From Shewanella subflava (GTDB taxonomy: Bacteria > Pseudomonadota > Gammaproteobacteria > Enterobacterales > Shewanellaceae): DNA of 58,328 nucleotides. The DNA is taken from contig NZ_JAPDMX010000033.1 of the NCBI RefSeq assembly GCF_025971955.1, forward strand, positions 438,135-496,462, read 5' to 3'. Positions within the stretch are counted from its first letter, which is position 1. Each line of letters opens with the position of its first letter. This document shows positions 16,830 to 25,900 of this stretch, one piece after another. The position numbers and the translations under genes are program-made. The notes beneath the pieces are model-generated. The model saw nothing but the letters and a program-made list of their open reading frames with translations, had not been told where the DNA came from and searched no databases.

Positions 16830-18437
16830 ATGACGCACCTGAGCAGCAAGATAAATCCTCGTAGCGATGAATTTAAAGCCAAATTTGATGATATGGCTTT
16901 GTTAGTCGATGACCTTCAAAAAAAGCTCATAAAAATAGAACAAGGCGGTGGCCCCGTGGCGTGTGAGCGTCATTTATCCCGTGGCAAGTTATTACCCCGC
17001 CAGCGAGTAGAAAAACTGCTCGATCCAGGTTCTCCTTTTTTAGAAATCGCTCAATTTGCCGCCTATGAAGTTTATGACGAAGATGTTCCTGCTGCGGGCG
17101 TGATTGCCGGTATCGGTCGAGTCAGCGGGGTTGAGTGTATGATCATTGCTAACGATGCGACCGTAAAAGGCGGAACCTACTACCCCATTACTGTCAAAAA
17201 GCATCTACGCGCTCAAGACATCGCCAAACGTTGTCATTTACCTTGTATTTACCTGGTCGACTCCGGCGGAGCAAACTTACCCCGTCAGGATGAAGTATTT
17301 CCAGACCGCGACCATTTCGGGCGTATCTTCTATAACCAAGCACAAATGTCAGCATTAGGCATTCCGCAAATCGCCGTTGTGATGGGGTTATGTACCGCGG
17401 GTGGCGCTTATGTTCCTGCCATGGCGGACGAGTCGATCATAGTTAAAGAACAAGGCACCATCTTTTTAGCTGGGCCGCCGTTAGTGAAAGCCGCAACAGG
17501 TGAAGAAGTGTCTGCTGAAGAACTTGGTGGCGCAGAAGTACATACAAAAATTTCCGGCGTTGCTGATCATTTAGCTCAAAATGATGATCATGCTCTTGAG
17601 CTTGCTCGACGCGCGGTATCACGTCTCAACCATCAAAAAACCATCGCCAGCGTACTCAGTCCGGTAAAGCCACCTAAATATGATATTCACGAGCTTTACG
17701 GCATTGTCGGCACTGACCTTAAAAAACCATTTGATGTAAAAGAAGTGATTGGTCGTATTGTCGACGATTCTGATTTTGATGAATTTAAAGCCAATTATGG
17801 CGCCACATTAGTCTGTGGATTTGCCCGTATCCATGGATACCCAGTCGGTATTGTGGCTAATAATGGCATTTTGTTTTCAGAATCAGCCCAAAAAGGGGCA
17901 CATTTTATTGAGCTGTGCTGCCAACGAAAAATTCCTTTACTGTTTTTGCAAAACATTACCGGCTTTATGGTGGGTAAAAAATACGAACACGAAGGTATTG
18001 CCAAGCACGGTGCCAAAATGGTGACCGCAGTATCTTGTGCCACTGTCCCTAAGTTTACTGTCATTATTGGCGGAAGCTACGGCGCAGGTAACTACGGCAT
18101 GTGTGGCCGGGCATTTGAACCGACCATGATGTGGATGTGGCCCAACGCACGTATTTCAGTGATGGGCGGCGAACAAGCCGCAGGCGTGTTAGCCACAGTA
18201 CGTCGCGATGGTTTGGCCCGTAAAGGCGTAGAATGGACAGCAGAAGAAGAACAAGCCTTTAGAAAACCGATTGTTGAGCAGTACGATAAAGAAGGTCATC
18301 CATACCATGCCAGTGCGCGCTTATGGGACGATGGCATTATTGACCCAGCACAAACTCGTGATGTGGTTGGCCTTGCCTTATCCGCGGCATTAAATGCCCC
18401 TATTGAAGACACCAAATTCGGTGTGTTCCGCATGTAA
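16830..18437 (+). CDS. liuB: Methylcrotonyl-CoA carboxylase, carboxyltransferase (beta) subunit
   Basis: Transfers the biotin-bound carboxyl group to 3-methylcrotonyl-CoA, giving 3-methylglutaconyl-CoA, in complex with LiuD. Start ATG 16830 with AAAGGA 7 bases upstream gives 535 residues, the usual MCC-beta length; an upstream GTG (16806) is less likely. Visible features are GGGPVACERHLSRGKLLPRQR near the N-terminus, typical of MCC beta, plus TAGGAYVPAMADE and FIELCCQRKIPLLFLQNITG, with GGSYGAGNYGMCGRA forming an acyl-CoA pocket in the second crotonase-like half. Confidence 0.95.
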   Translation: MTHLSSKINPRSDEFKAKFDDMALLVDDLQKKLIKIEQGGGPVACERHLSRGKLLPRQRVEKLLDPGSPFLEIAQFAAYEVYDEDVPAAGVIAGIGRVSGVECMIIANDATVKGGTYYPITVKKHLRAQDIAKRCHLPCIYLVDSGGANLPRQDEVFPDRDHFGRIFYNQAQMSALGIPQIAVVMGLCTAGGAYVPAMADESIIVKEQGTIFLAGPPLVKAATGEEVSAEELGGAEVHTKISGVADHLAQNDDHALELARRAVSRLNHQKTIASVLSPVKPPKYDIHELYGIVGTDLKKPFDVKEVIGRIVDDSDFDEFKANYGATLVCGFARIHGYPVGIVANNGILFSESAQKGAHFIELCCQRKIPLLFLQNITGFMVGKKYEHEGIAKHGAKMVTAVSCATVPKFTVIIGGSYGAGNYGMCGRAFEPTMMWMWPNARISVMGGEQAAGVLATVRRDGLARKGVEWTAEEEQAFRKPIVEQYDKEGHPYHASARLWDDGIIDPAQTRDVVGLALSAALNAPIEDTKFGVFRM

Positions 18438-18465
18438 TTGCGTTTAATCAATAGGAGCAATAAAA

Positions 18466-19278
18466 ATGATTAAAACTGATTTTCAACACATTCAATGTCA
18501 GCTTAATGAGGGCGTGGGTGAGTTAATATTAAATCGTGCAGAAAAGCACAATGCATTTGATGAAGTCATGATCAGTGAAATGATTTGTGCAATCGAAGGG
18601 TTTGGAGAATCAGCCGAATGCCAAATGCTTATTCTGCGGGCCAAGGGTAAAAACTTCAGTGCTGGAGCCGACCTTAATTGGATGCGCAAACAAGCCCAAA
18701 TGGATTTCGAGCAAAATCTCACCGATGCCCATGAACTCGCTAAACTGATGCATGTACTGGATAAATTCCCCAAACCCACCATCGCGCTGGTAAATGGCGC
18801 CGCTTTCGGTGGGGCATTAGGGTTAATTTGCTGCTGCGATATTGCCATTGCCAATGAGGCAGCCAGCTTTTGTTTAAGCGAAGTCAAACTTGGCTTAATT
18901 CCAGCGGTGATTAGTCCGTATGTTGTTCGCGCAATGGGAAATCGTCAAGCCAGGCGTTACATGTTAACCGCTGAGCGTTTTAGTGCTGAAGCCGCCCTGA
19001 AACAGCAGGTTATCCATGTGATTAATAACGATCTAGACGCCGCAGCAGCGCCTTTTATAACCGCCTTTAAAGCCAATAGCCCACAGGGCATGAGATGGGT
19101 TAAAACTTTAATATCTAAGCTAGAAGACGGCGTAATTGATGATGCCACACTGGACTATACCAGTGAACAAATTGCGCGCATTCGAGTGTCTGATGAGGGC
19201 CAAGAAGGCCTAAATGCCTTTTTCGAAAAACGCTCTCCGGCTTGGCAAGATGCCACGGATCCTAAAGGAGCCAAATAA
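18466..19278 (+). CDS. liuC: Methylglutaconyl-CoA hydratase (enoyl-CoA hydratase family)
   Basis: Crotonase-fold enzyme of 270 residues adding water to 3-methylglutaconyl-CoA to form HMG-CoA. Oxyanion-hole segments are visible as GKNFSAGADLNWM (about 60-72) and NGAAFGGALGLICCCDIA (about 108-125), with the active-site region FCLSEVKLGLIPAVISPYV. The specific substrate is taken from its place between the two methylcrotonyl-CoA carboxylase subunits. SD TAGGAG sits 9 bases before the ATG. Its stop overlaps the liuD start by one base. Confidence 0.92.
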   Translation: MIKTDFQHIQCQLNEGVGELILNRAEKHNAFDEVMISEMICAIEGFGESAECQMLILRAKGKNFSAGADLNWMRKQAQMDFEQNLTDAHELAKLMHVLDKFPKPTIALVNGAAFGGALGLICCCDIAIANEAASFCLSEVKLGLIPAVISPYVVRAMGNRQARRYMLTAERFSAEAALKQQVIHVINNDLDAAAAPFITAFKANSPQGMRWVKTLISKLEDGVIDDATLDYTSEQIARIRVSDEGQEGLNAFFEKRSPAWQDATDPKGAK

Positions 19279-21302
19279 TGATTACCAAATTACTGATTGC
19301 CAACCGCGGTGAAATTGCCTGCCGCATTATTAAAACCGCTCAAGCCATGGGCGTACGTACCATAGCGTTATATTCTGATGCGGATAAAGACGCCCGCCAT
19401 GTCGCAATGGCGGATGAGTCTTTTCACTTAGGTGGCAGTGCACCCGCTGATTCATATTTAAAAGCCGATTTGATCATAGATATCGCCAAACGTTCTGGTG
19501 CAGAAGCCATCCACCCTGGATACGGTTTCTTATCGGAAAATGCCGAATTTGCCCGTAAATGTGAACAAAATGGCATTGCATTTGTTGGCCCTGGCAGTGA
19601 GGCAATCGATGCCATGGGCAGCAAAAGTGCTGCTAAAGAGATCATGGGCAAAGCCAACGTGCCTTTAGTACCCGGTTATCACGGTGACGATCAAACCGAT
19701 GCCAACCTTGTAGCGCAAGCTAAACAAGTGGGCTTCCCTTTACTGATAAAAGCCGCATATGGCGGAGGTGGTAAAGGGATGCGCATCGTTGAAAATGACG
19801 GTGAGATTTTAGAGGCCATTCGCTCCGCAAGGCGTGAAGCCACTTCATCATTTGGTAATGATAAACTACTCATGGAGCGCTATTTACGTCAACCGCGCCA
19901 TGTTGAAGTCCAAGTCTTTGCTGACAGCCATGGTAATGCGATTTATCTCTCCGATCGTGATTGTTCTATTCAACGTCGTCATCAAAAAGTGGTTGAAGAA
20001 GCGCCAGCTCCTGGTTTATCCGATGAATTACGTATACAAATGGGTGAAGCCGCGGTTGCGGCAGCAAAGGCCATTGATTATGTGGGTGCCGGCACCGTAG
20101 AGTTTTTGTTAGATACTGACAACAGTTTCTACTTCATGGAAATGAATACCCGTTTACAAGTAGAACACCCCGTTACCGAAATGGTGACTGGTCAAGACCT
20201 GGTCAAATGGCAACTTGTTGTAGCCAGTGGCGGCGAATTACCGTTAAAGCAGGATGAAGTGCGCATTCATGGCCATTCATTTGAAGTTCGCATTTACGCA
20301 GAAGACCCACAAAATGAATTTTTACCTGCCAGCGGTAAACTGAACTTTTTACGTGAACCAGAACAAAATCGTCATGTTCGAATTGATTCTGGTATTCGTG
20401 AAAATGATGTGATCAGTAATTTTTACGACCCGATGATCGCTAAACTAATTGTTTGGGATGAAACGCGTCCGCGCGCCCTTCAACGCTTAGTGCATGCACT
20501 AGAGTCATACCTAATTAGCGGCTTAAAACATAACATTGAATTTTTAGCCAACATTGCCGAACACCCCGCATTTGCTAAAGCCGATTTCTGTACTGACTTT
20601 ATCGAACGCTATGGCAACACTCTGATAGGTGATGCCAGCAGCGAATCGGACACCGCCATCGCGCTAGCTGGTTTATATCAGGTGTTATTGCGCCAACAAC
20701 AGGCGCAAGCTAATGCTGTAAACAGCCATGACCCTTATTCTCCTTGGGGCCAAGTCAGTGGGTTTAGACTTAACAGTGCCAGTATTCATCATGTTGCCCT
20801 GTTGGATGAAAAGCACGAGTTACAAAACCTATTGATGACCGATCTAGGTGGCGCTTTGCATTTAGGCTTAAACGGTCAAGCATTAAAGCTGGCAGGGCAA
20901 ATTAAAGATGATGTGTTGTTTGCTGAAATTAATGGTCACAAGAGTAAAGTACCAGTTAGCCGAGATGTTGACGACTTTACCTTATTCTTACCGAGCGGCA
21001 GTTATCACTTTACCGCGGTATTAGCGCAAGTCGCTGAAGAAACCGTTAACAGCGCTGACAAATTAAAAGCACCAATGAACGGCACTGTGGTCACCCATTT
21101 AGTTGAAGTGGGCGCCCATGTGAAAGCAGGCCAAGGTTTGCTGGTGATGGAAGCGATGAAAATGGAATACACCATAGAAGCACCATTTGACGGGGTCGTA
21201 ACCGAGTTTTACTTTCAAAGCGGTGAGTTGGTCACCGATGGCGTTCAGCTATTGCATGTGGAAGAAACCTCAGCAGAAGCTGAAAAGGAAGCTAGCGCAT
21301 GA
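19278..21302 (+). CDS. liuD: Methylcrotonyl-CoA carboxylase, biotin-carrying (alpha) subunit
   Basis: Biotin carboxylase plus biotin-carrier subunit, 674 residues. ATP-grasp biotin-carboxylase domain: GGGGKGMRIV (about 163-172), substrate-binding MEMNTRLQVEHPVTEMV (about 287-303) and Arg in FEVRIYAEDP. A middle domain of about 150 residues follows, then the biotinyl domain with MEAMKMEYTIEAP near residues 627-639, where the Lys is biotinylated. It acts with LiuB. One-base overlap with liuC and 4-base overlap (ATGA) with liuE indicate tight coupling. Confidence 0.95.
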   Translation: MITKLLIANRGEIACRIIKTAQAMGVRTIALYSDADKDARHVAMADESFHLGGSAPADSYLKADLIIDIAKRSGAEAIHPGYGFLSENAEFARKCEQNGIAFVGPGSEAIDAMGSKSAAKEIMGKANVPLVPGYHGDDQTDANLVAQAKQVGFPLLIKAAYGGGGKGMRIVENDGEILEAIRSARREATSSFGNDKLLMERYLRQPRHVEVQVFADSHGNAIYLSDRDCSIQRRHQKVVEEAPAPGLSDELRIQMGEAAVAAAKAIDYVGAGTVEFLLDTDNSFYFMEMNTRLQVEHPVTEMVTGQDLVKWQLVVASGGELPLKQDEVRIHGHSFEVRIYAEDPQNEFLPASGKLNFLREPEQNRHVRIDSGIRENDVISNFYDPMIAKLIVWDETRPRALQRLVHALESYLISGLKHNIEFLANIAEHPAFAKADFCTDFIERYGNTLIGDASSESDTAIALAGLYQVLLRQQQAQANAVNSHDPYSPWGQVSGFRLNSASIHHVALLDEKHELQNLLMTDLGGALHLGLNGQALKLAGQIKDDVLFAEINGHKSKVPVSRDVDDFTLFLPSGSYHFTAVLAQVAEETVNSADKLKAPMNGTVVTHLVEVGAHVKAGQGLLVMEAMKMEYTIEAPFDGVVTEFYFQSGELVTDGVQLLHVEETSAEAEKEASA

Positions 21303-22186
21303 TGCCTAAAAAAGTCAGCATTTTTGAAGTCGGCGCTCGTGACGGCTTACAAAATGAAGTAGCCGTAACAACCCTGGCCAAACTGCAGTTAATTGCTGAT
21401 TTGGCCGCATCTGGATTAACGCGTATTGAAGCGGGTAGCTTTGTGTCCCCCAAATGGGTGCCGCAAATGGCCGACTCTGCCGATATTTTTACCCAAATGC
21501 CTCGCGTCAAAGGGGTAACCTACAGTGCGTTAACCCCAAATCTGAAAGGGTTTGAACTGGCGTTAGCTTCGGGGGCAGATGAAGTGGCAATATTTGGCGC
21601 CGCATCAGAAAGCTTCAGTCAAAAAAATATTAACTGCTCAATCGATGAATCTATTGAACGCTTTATCCCATTGATGCAACTAGCAAAACAGCACAATATT
21701 CCGGTCAGAGGATATGTATCCTGTGTCCTTGGCTGTCCTTATGAAGGTCATATTGAGGTCAGTGAAGTCGCTCGTGTGTCTGAAATTCTTTACAAAATGG
21801 GCTGTTATGAGATTTCACTCGGAGACACCATAGGTGTTGGCACCCCAGTAAATGCCCGTAGAATGGTTGAAGCAGTGGCAAAAGTTGTGCCCGTAGAAAA
21901 GCTTGCACTACACTTTCACGACACCTACGGACAAGCATTAGCCAATATTTTTGCTTGCTTAGATATGGGCATTGCCACATTTGATGCCTCTGTTGCGGGA
22001 TTGGGTGGCTGCCCTTATGCCAAAGGTGCATCAGGTAATTTAGCCACTGAAGATTTAGTTTACATGCTGCATGGCATCGGCATTGAAACTGGGATTGACC
22101 TCAATAAGCTGGCGATAGCAGGCAATCATATTAGCCAAATTATCGGCCGCAAAAGTGCCTCAAAAGTGGCTAATGCATTAGGCTGA
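21299..22186 (+). CDS. liuE: Hydroxymethylglutaryl-CoA lyase
   Basis: TIM-barrel lyase of 295 residues splitting HMG-CoA into acetyl-CoA and acetoacetate, the last leucine-specific step. Motifs: EVGARDGLQNE (about 8-18, catalytic Arg-Asp), GYVSCVLGCPYEG, metal-binding HFHDTYGQALAN, and the signature AGLGGCPYAKGASGN with the active-site Cys in the mobile loop. The ATG at 21299 is followed at once by another at 21302; both overlap the end of liuD. The acetoacetate produced is the substrate for ScoAB encoded next. Confidence 0.95.
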   Translation: MMPKKVSIFEVGARDGLQNEVAVTTLAKLQLIADLAASGLTRIEAGSFVSPKWVPQMADSADIFTQMPRVKGVTYSALTPNLKGFELALASGADEVAIFGAASESFSQKNINCSIDESIERFIPLMQLAKQHNIPVRGYVSCVLGCPYEGHIEVSEVARVSEILYKMGCYEISLGDTIGVGTPVNARRMVEAVAKVVPVEKLALHFHDTYGQALANIFACLDMGIATFDASVAGLGGCPYAKGASGNLATEDLVYMLHGIGIETGIDLNKLAIAGNHISQIIGRKSASKVANALG

Positions 22187-22274
22187 TTTAGGCTGGCAAC
22201 AAACTGATTTTAAGCTGCTGACTCAAAATGCAATCAGCATCTATTAAACATAAAAACGAGAAAAGGACAGCACA

Positions 22275-22979
22275 ATGGCAGGTTTTAATAAAGTCGTTCA
22301 CAGCTATGATGAAGCGCTGGCTGGACTAACAGATAACATGACCTTGATGGTCGGTGGTTTCGGTTTATGTGGTATTCCTGAAGGCCTAATCAACCATATG
22401 GTTAAATTAGGTGTCACTGGTTTAACCGCTATTTCAAATAACGCTGGGGTGGATGATTTTGGATTGGGCTTATTACTTAAGCAACGTCAAATCTCTACCA
22501 TGATTGCCTCTTATGTCGGTGAAAACGCGACATTTGAACAACAAATGTTATCTGGCGAATTAAATGTCGTTTTAACCCCCCAAGGCACCTTGGCTGAAAA
22601 AATTCGCGCAGGTGGCGCCGGCATTCCGGCTTTCTTTACAGCAACAGGTTATGGCACACCGATCGCCGATGGCAAAGAAACCCGCGAAATCAAAGGCCGT
22701 CATTATGTGTTAGAAGAATCACTCACCGCAGACTTTGCCTTAGTGCGAGCCTGGAAAGCTGACACTATGGGCAATTTAGTGTTTCGTAAAACCGCAGCAA
22801 ACTTTAATCCTATGATGGCAACTGCCGGTAAAATTACCGTGGTAGAAGCCGAAGAAATTGTTCAGCCAGGGGAATTAGACCCAAACCATATTCACACCCC
22901 AGGTATTTACGTTGATCGCGTTATCCAAGCAAGCTTTGAAAAGCGCATCGAACAACGCACCGTAAAAGCGGCTAAATAA
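22275..22979 (+). CDS. scoA: 3-oxoacid (acetoacetate) CoA-transferase subunit A
   Basis: Alpha chain (234 residues) of the succinyl-CoA:3-ketoacid CoA-transferase type, which with ScoB moves CoA to acetoacetate to form acetoacetyl-CoA. The CoA-transferase I signature is visible as MVGGFGLCGIPEGLI (about 25-39). ISNNAGVDDFGLG and GGAGIPAFFTATGYGT follow the family pattern. The C-terminal part HTPGIYVDRVIQ is typical of the A chain. AAAAGGAC precedes the ATG. An 88-base gap to liuE without a terminator suggests the same operon. Confidence 0.92.
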   Translation: MAGFNKVVHSYDEALAGLTDNMTLMVGGFGLCGIPEGLINHMVKLGVTGLTAISNNAGVDDFGLGLLLKQRQISTMIASYVGENATFEQQMLSGELNVVLTPQGTLAEKIRAGGAGIPAFFTATGYGTPIADGKETREIKGRHYVLEESLTADFALVRAWKADTMGNLVFRKTAANFNPMMATAGKITVVEAEEIVQPGELDPNHIHTPGIYVDRVIQASFEKRIEQRTVKAAK

Positions 22980-22992
22980 GGAGAGCAAGCAC

Positions 22993-23649
22993 ATGGCTTT
23001 ATCAAGAGAACAACTTGCTCAACGCGTAGCAAAAGAAATGCAAGACGGCTTTTATGTCAACCTAGGTATTGGTATCCCAACGTTAGTGGCCAACTATATT
23101 CCTGAAGGTATGCAGGTCATGCTGCAATCTGAAAATGGTTTGTTGGGTATGGGTGAATTCCCTACAGAAGATGCTATCGACGCTGATTTAATCAATGCTG
23201 GCAAACAAACCGTTACCGCCGTTGCCGGTGCATCATTTTTCTCATCGGCAGAAAGCTTTGCCATGATCCGAGGTGGTCATGTTGATTTAACGGTATTGGG
23301 TGCCTTTGAAGTTGATGTCAATGGATCAATTGCCTCTTGGATGATCCCTGGCAAACTAATTAAAGGCATGGGCGGTGCAATGGACTTAGTGGCTGGCGCA
23401 GATAACATCATTGTCACTATGATGCATGCAGATAAACATGGTAACTCAAAGTTATTACCCTTATGCGAGCTTCCATTAACCGGTTATGGTTGCATCAAAA
23501 GAGTGATGACCGACCTCGCCTTTATTGAAATTAAAGACGGCGCATTCCATTTACTTGAGCGCGCCCCTGGTGTCACGGTAGAGGAAATTATCGCTAAAAC
23601 TGCGGGTAAATTAATTGTACCTGAGCATGTCCCTGAGATGGTTTTTTAA
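22993..23649 (+). CDS. scoB: 3-oxoacid (acetoacetate) CoA-transferase subunit B
   Basis: Beta chain, 218 residues, carrying the catalytic glutamate in the SENGLLGMG motif (about 50-58), which forms the glutamyl-CoA thioester intermediate. GIGIPTLVANYIP and GGHVDLTVLGAFEVD are typical of the B subunit. It lies 13 bases after scoA with SD AAGGAGAG. Together they feed leucine-derived acetoacetate to thiolase. A strong terminator follows. Confidence 0.93.
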   Translation: MALSREQLAQRVAKEMQDGFYVNLGIGIPTLVANYIPEGMQVMLQSENGLLGMGEFPTEDAIDADLINAGKQTVTAVAGASFFSSAESFAMIRGGHVDLTVLGAFEVDVNGSIASWMIPGKLIKGMGGAMDLVAGADNIIVTMMHADKHGNSKLLPLCELPLTGYGCIKRVMTDLAFIEIKDGAFHLLERAPGVTVEEIIAKTAGKLIVPEHVPEMVF

Positions 23650-23678
23650 TCTCAAATAACAATGCATCACACTGAACT

Positions 23679-23707
23679 GCGCACTTACCCAAGTGCGCTT
23701 TTTATTT
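23679..23707 (+). terminator. Intrinsic terminator after scoB
   Basis: GCGCACTT (23679-23686) and AAGTGCGC (23691-23698) form a perfect 8-bp stem with loop ACCC, followed by TTTTTATTT. It ends the liu-sco operon. Confidence 0.93.
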
Positions 23708-23987
23708 GTATCCACAATGGAATGCATTTTTAAGACATCGTATCGATATGATATTTAGTATTACCAAGTATTTAATTTCAACAAAATTAGCATTGTTATA
23801 TCAAAGAATTGGGTAATGAAGAACGGCATCCTTTCGTGTTAGTTTTTGACTATCAAGATTTAGATGCATATTTAGCGAAGATCTAATGAAGATCTAAAAG
23901 GTTGAGCGGGTAACAGATTTGATGTAACTGCAATTAAGTTAATGCAGCCAAATTACGCTTCGACTGCATTTATTACACCCGCGATGA
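23708..23987. other. Intergenic region scoB to DUF1097 gene
   Basis: Apart from the coding remnant at 23791-23886 and a near-duplicate GAAGATCTAA pair (23877-23886 and 23888-23897), nothing is recognised here. No terminator is obvious for the leftward DUF1097 gene. Confidence 0.4.
23791..23886 (+). pseudogene. Decayed C-terminal coding fragment
   Basis: Between a TAG at 23788 and a TAA at 23884-23886 is a 31-codon frame with protein-like composition ending GNEERHPFVLVFDYQDLDAY and then LAKI. It has no good start and no SD. It looks like the 3' end of a vanished gene. The family is not recognised. Confidence 0.3.
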
Positions 23988-24497
23988 CTAGAGCTCTTTT
24001 GCTGCATTATCATTAACACTGGTCACCGGAGACGAAATATTTTGTCTATTTTGTGTCAATGCAATTAATTGCTCGGTCAACAAGCTCATACAATAGCCAA
24101 GCGCGGCCCCCATAACTAATGGAGGTACAATCGCAGCGATATCTGCATTCATGGCAAAAGTGATACAACACCCTATAAAGGCACCGGGAATAAACGCAAG
24201 CCGTTTATGACTAGCTTGCAGGCACATAATTGAGGTCACAATACCTGTTAACGCATAGCTGATAATCGGTGAACCGAAAAAAGTACTGCCGGCAATAATT
24301 AACCACCCCCAAAATACACCAGATAAGTTTGTGGTCATGGCCATCAACATGCCTTTAACACCACTTTTGGTTTGGGCGAAAAATGTACTACAGCCTAGAA
24401 AACCAATCCAGGTGACTAACTGAAATACATCAGCAACGCCAGCCCATAATGCGGCTAGAAGACCTGCTGAGATGGCAATTTGAAATCGATGCTGCAT
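23988..24497 (-). CDS. DUF1097 (YcdZ-like) inner-membrane protein
   Basis: Polytopic membrane protein of 169 residues from ATG 24497, after AGAGG. Five hydrophobic segments are evident. It closely follows E. coli YcdZ: LVTWIGFLGCSTFFA, GVKGMLMAMTTNLSGVFWGW, SYALTGIVTSIMCLQAS and FIPGAFIGCCITFA all have direct counterparts there. Function is unknown for the family. A GTG two codons upstream (24503) is possible but too close to the SD. It sits alone, leftward, between two decayed coding fragments. Confidence 0.8.
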   Translation of the reverse strand: MQHRFQIAISAGLLAALWAGVADVFQLVTWIGFLGCSTFFAQTKSGVKGMLMAMTTNLSGVFWGWLIIAGSTFFGSPIISYALTGIVTSIMCLQASHKRLAFIPGAFIGCCITFAMNADIAAIVPPLVMGAALGYCMSLLTEQLIALTQNRQNISSPVTSVNDNAAKEL

Positions 24498-24573
24498 AAA
24501 CACCTCTAGATTGATTTATTTTTTAAAACTGATAGTTCTTAATTTAACACGATCAATAAAAAAAATAGGATGT

Positions 24574-24699
24574 TTAACAGTAAAAAGCGATCTTGCTCGC
24601 AAAACTATCCGTAAACTAAAACATAATGGTCTAACAGAAGAGCTTTAGTATCGAGTAGAACCAAAAGAACAAGTGATCATTGTTGTTCAAATGTTCTAA
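24574..24699 (+). pseudogene. Decayed small gene remnant with in-frame stop
   Basis: One frame reads LTVKSDLARKTIRKLKHNG, LTEEL, then TAG (24646-24648), then YRVEPKEQVIIVVQMF and TAA. The alternating-hydrophobic end after a Lys/Arg-rich helix resembles the C-terminal strands of RelE/ParE-type toxins, but I am not sure of the family. The internal stop and lack of a start argue for a remnant. Confidence 0.35.
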
Positions 24700-24747
24700 A
24701 ATCTATTTTGACTTTGCCCAAACAGGAATGAAGCTAAAAAGGAAGCT

Positions 24748-25683
24748 ATGCTTATTATCCCTTCAAATGATGCTTGCTCTCAAACATGGCCGACGCCATG
24801 GCACCAAAGTGGTTTCTTCCATCAATATCAACATGATGGTATGAGTCGTCAGATATTCATTAACCATGTCGAAAATAACAAACCTTGCTTGTTATTAATT
24901 CACGGATTCCCAACAAGTAGCTACGACTGGAAACCCATGTGGCTGACGTTAGCTAAGCATTTTCATTTAATTACTCTTGATTTACTTGGTTACGGGTTAT
25001 CTGATAAACCCAGCAATACACGTTACACTTTTAGTTTACAAGCCGACATCATTGAAGATGTATTGAAGCATCAGGGAATTAATGAATTTCATATTCTGGC
25101 ACATGATTACGGTGATACAGTCGCTCAGGAGCTTTTAGCTCGTCATGGCCAAGCTGACAATAATGGCGACTTTAAAATCAAAAGTACCATTTTGCTCAAT
25201 GGTGGTTTATTTCCTGAAACCACCCGCCCTATCTTCACCCAAAAAATACTCCTTAGTCCGATTGGATTTTTAGTGGCCAAGCTTTTCTCATTTAAAAAAT
25301 TTATCGCTAATTTTAATTACATTTGTTATCAAAAAATACCCGTCGCTGATCTTGCGATTCATTGGCAACTTATCCAGCATAATAAGGGCGTAGATGTCAT
25401 TCACAAAGTCATTCAATATATCCGCGAACGTCAAATAAATCGTCAACGCTGGGTTAATGCATTACAGCAATATTCACAGCCATTGAGATTAATTAATGGT
25501 ATTTGTGATCCCGTATCAGGCCAAGACACACTCATGAGATTTGAACAGCTTATTGAACAAGCAGACACAATCGCATTACTTGAAACAGGTCATTACCCTC
25601 AAATAGAAAACCCACACGCCGTTTTAGTGCATTGCATGAATTTTTGGCGACAACATAAGATGATCAAACCCGTCGATGAATAA
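24748..25683 (+). CDS. Alpha/beta hydrolase resembling vertebrate MEST/PEG1
   Basis: Alpha/beta-hydrolase of 311 residues, no signal peptide. Oxyanion segment LLIHGFPTSSYDW (about 51-63), nucleophile elbow LAHDYGDTVAQELL with Asp at the nucleophile position as in haloalkane dehalogenases and epoxide hydrolases, candidate acid Asp in NGICDPVSGQ, and His in ETGHYPQIENP. The elbow, the downstream NGGLFPETTRP and the RQRWVNAL segment match vertebrate MEST (HDYGDIVAQELL, NGGIFPETHRP, RRRWVGAL) much better than ordinary bacterial dehalogenases. Reaction unknown. Its first codons follow AAGGAAG. It stands alone ahead of an acyl-CoA dehydrogenase, with a hairpin in between. Confidence 0.8.
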   Translation: MLIIPSNDACSQTWPTPWHQSGFFHQYQHDGMSRQIFINHVENNKPCLLLIHGFPTSSYDWKPMWLTLAKHFHLITLDLLGYGLSDKPSNTRYTFSLQADIIEDVLKHQGINEFHILAHDYGDTVAQELLARHGQADNNGDFKIKSTILLNGGLFPETTRPIFTQKILLSPIGFLVAKLFSFKKFIANFNYICYQKIPVADLAIHWQLIQHNKGVDVIHKVIQYIRERQINRQRWVNALQQYSQPLRLINGICDPVSGQDTLMRFEQLIEQADTIALLETGHYPQIENPHAVLVHCMNFWRQHKMIKPVDE

Positions 25684-25728
25684 CAATAAAACGACCTAAA
25701 GTAACTTTGGATTTGTTTAGGAAAATAT

Positions 25729-25779
25729 CGGGTTAAATGTTGAATTTTAACCCGTAAAAAAATACTGAGTTTTTACTCA
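25729..25779. terminator. Stem-loops downstream of the MEST-like gene
   Basis: CGGGTTAAA (25729-25737) and TTTAACCCG (25746-25754) form a perfect 9-bp hairpin, followed by TAAAAAAATAC on the plus strand instead of a T run. A second small hairpin, TGAGT-TTTT-ACTCA, follows near 25766. The first could stop transcription weakly or protect the mRNA end. Assignment as terminator is uncertain. Confidence 0.4.
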
Positions 25780-25900
25780 AATTACGTTAATGTAGAAAAG
25801 ATAACCATAATGTTCAATGAATCGTGTTCCTCGTCACTAAGATGAAAAATACTGCGCGATAAATTGTTCAATAACAAGCATCAACAAGGAACGACCTCTT

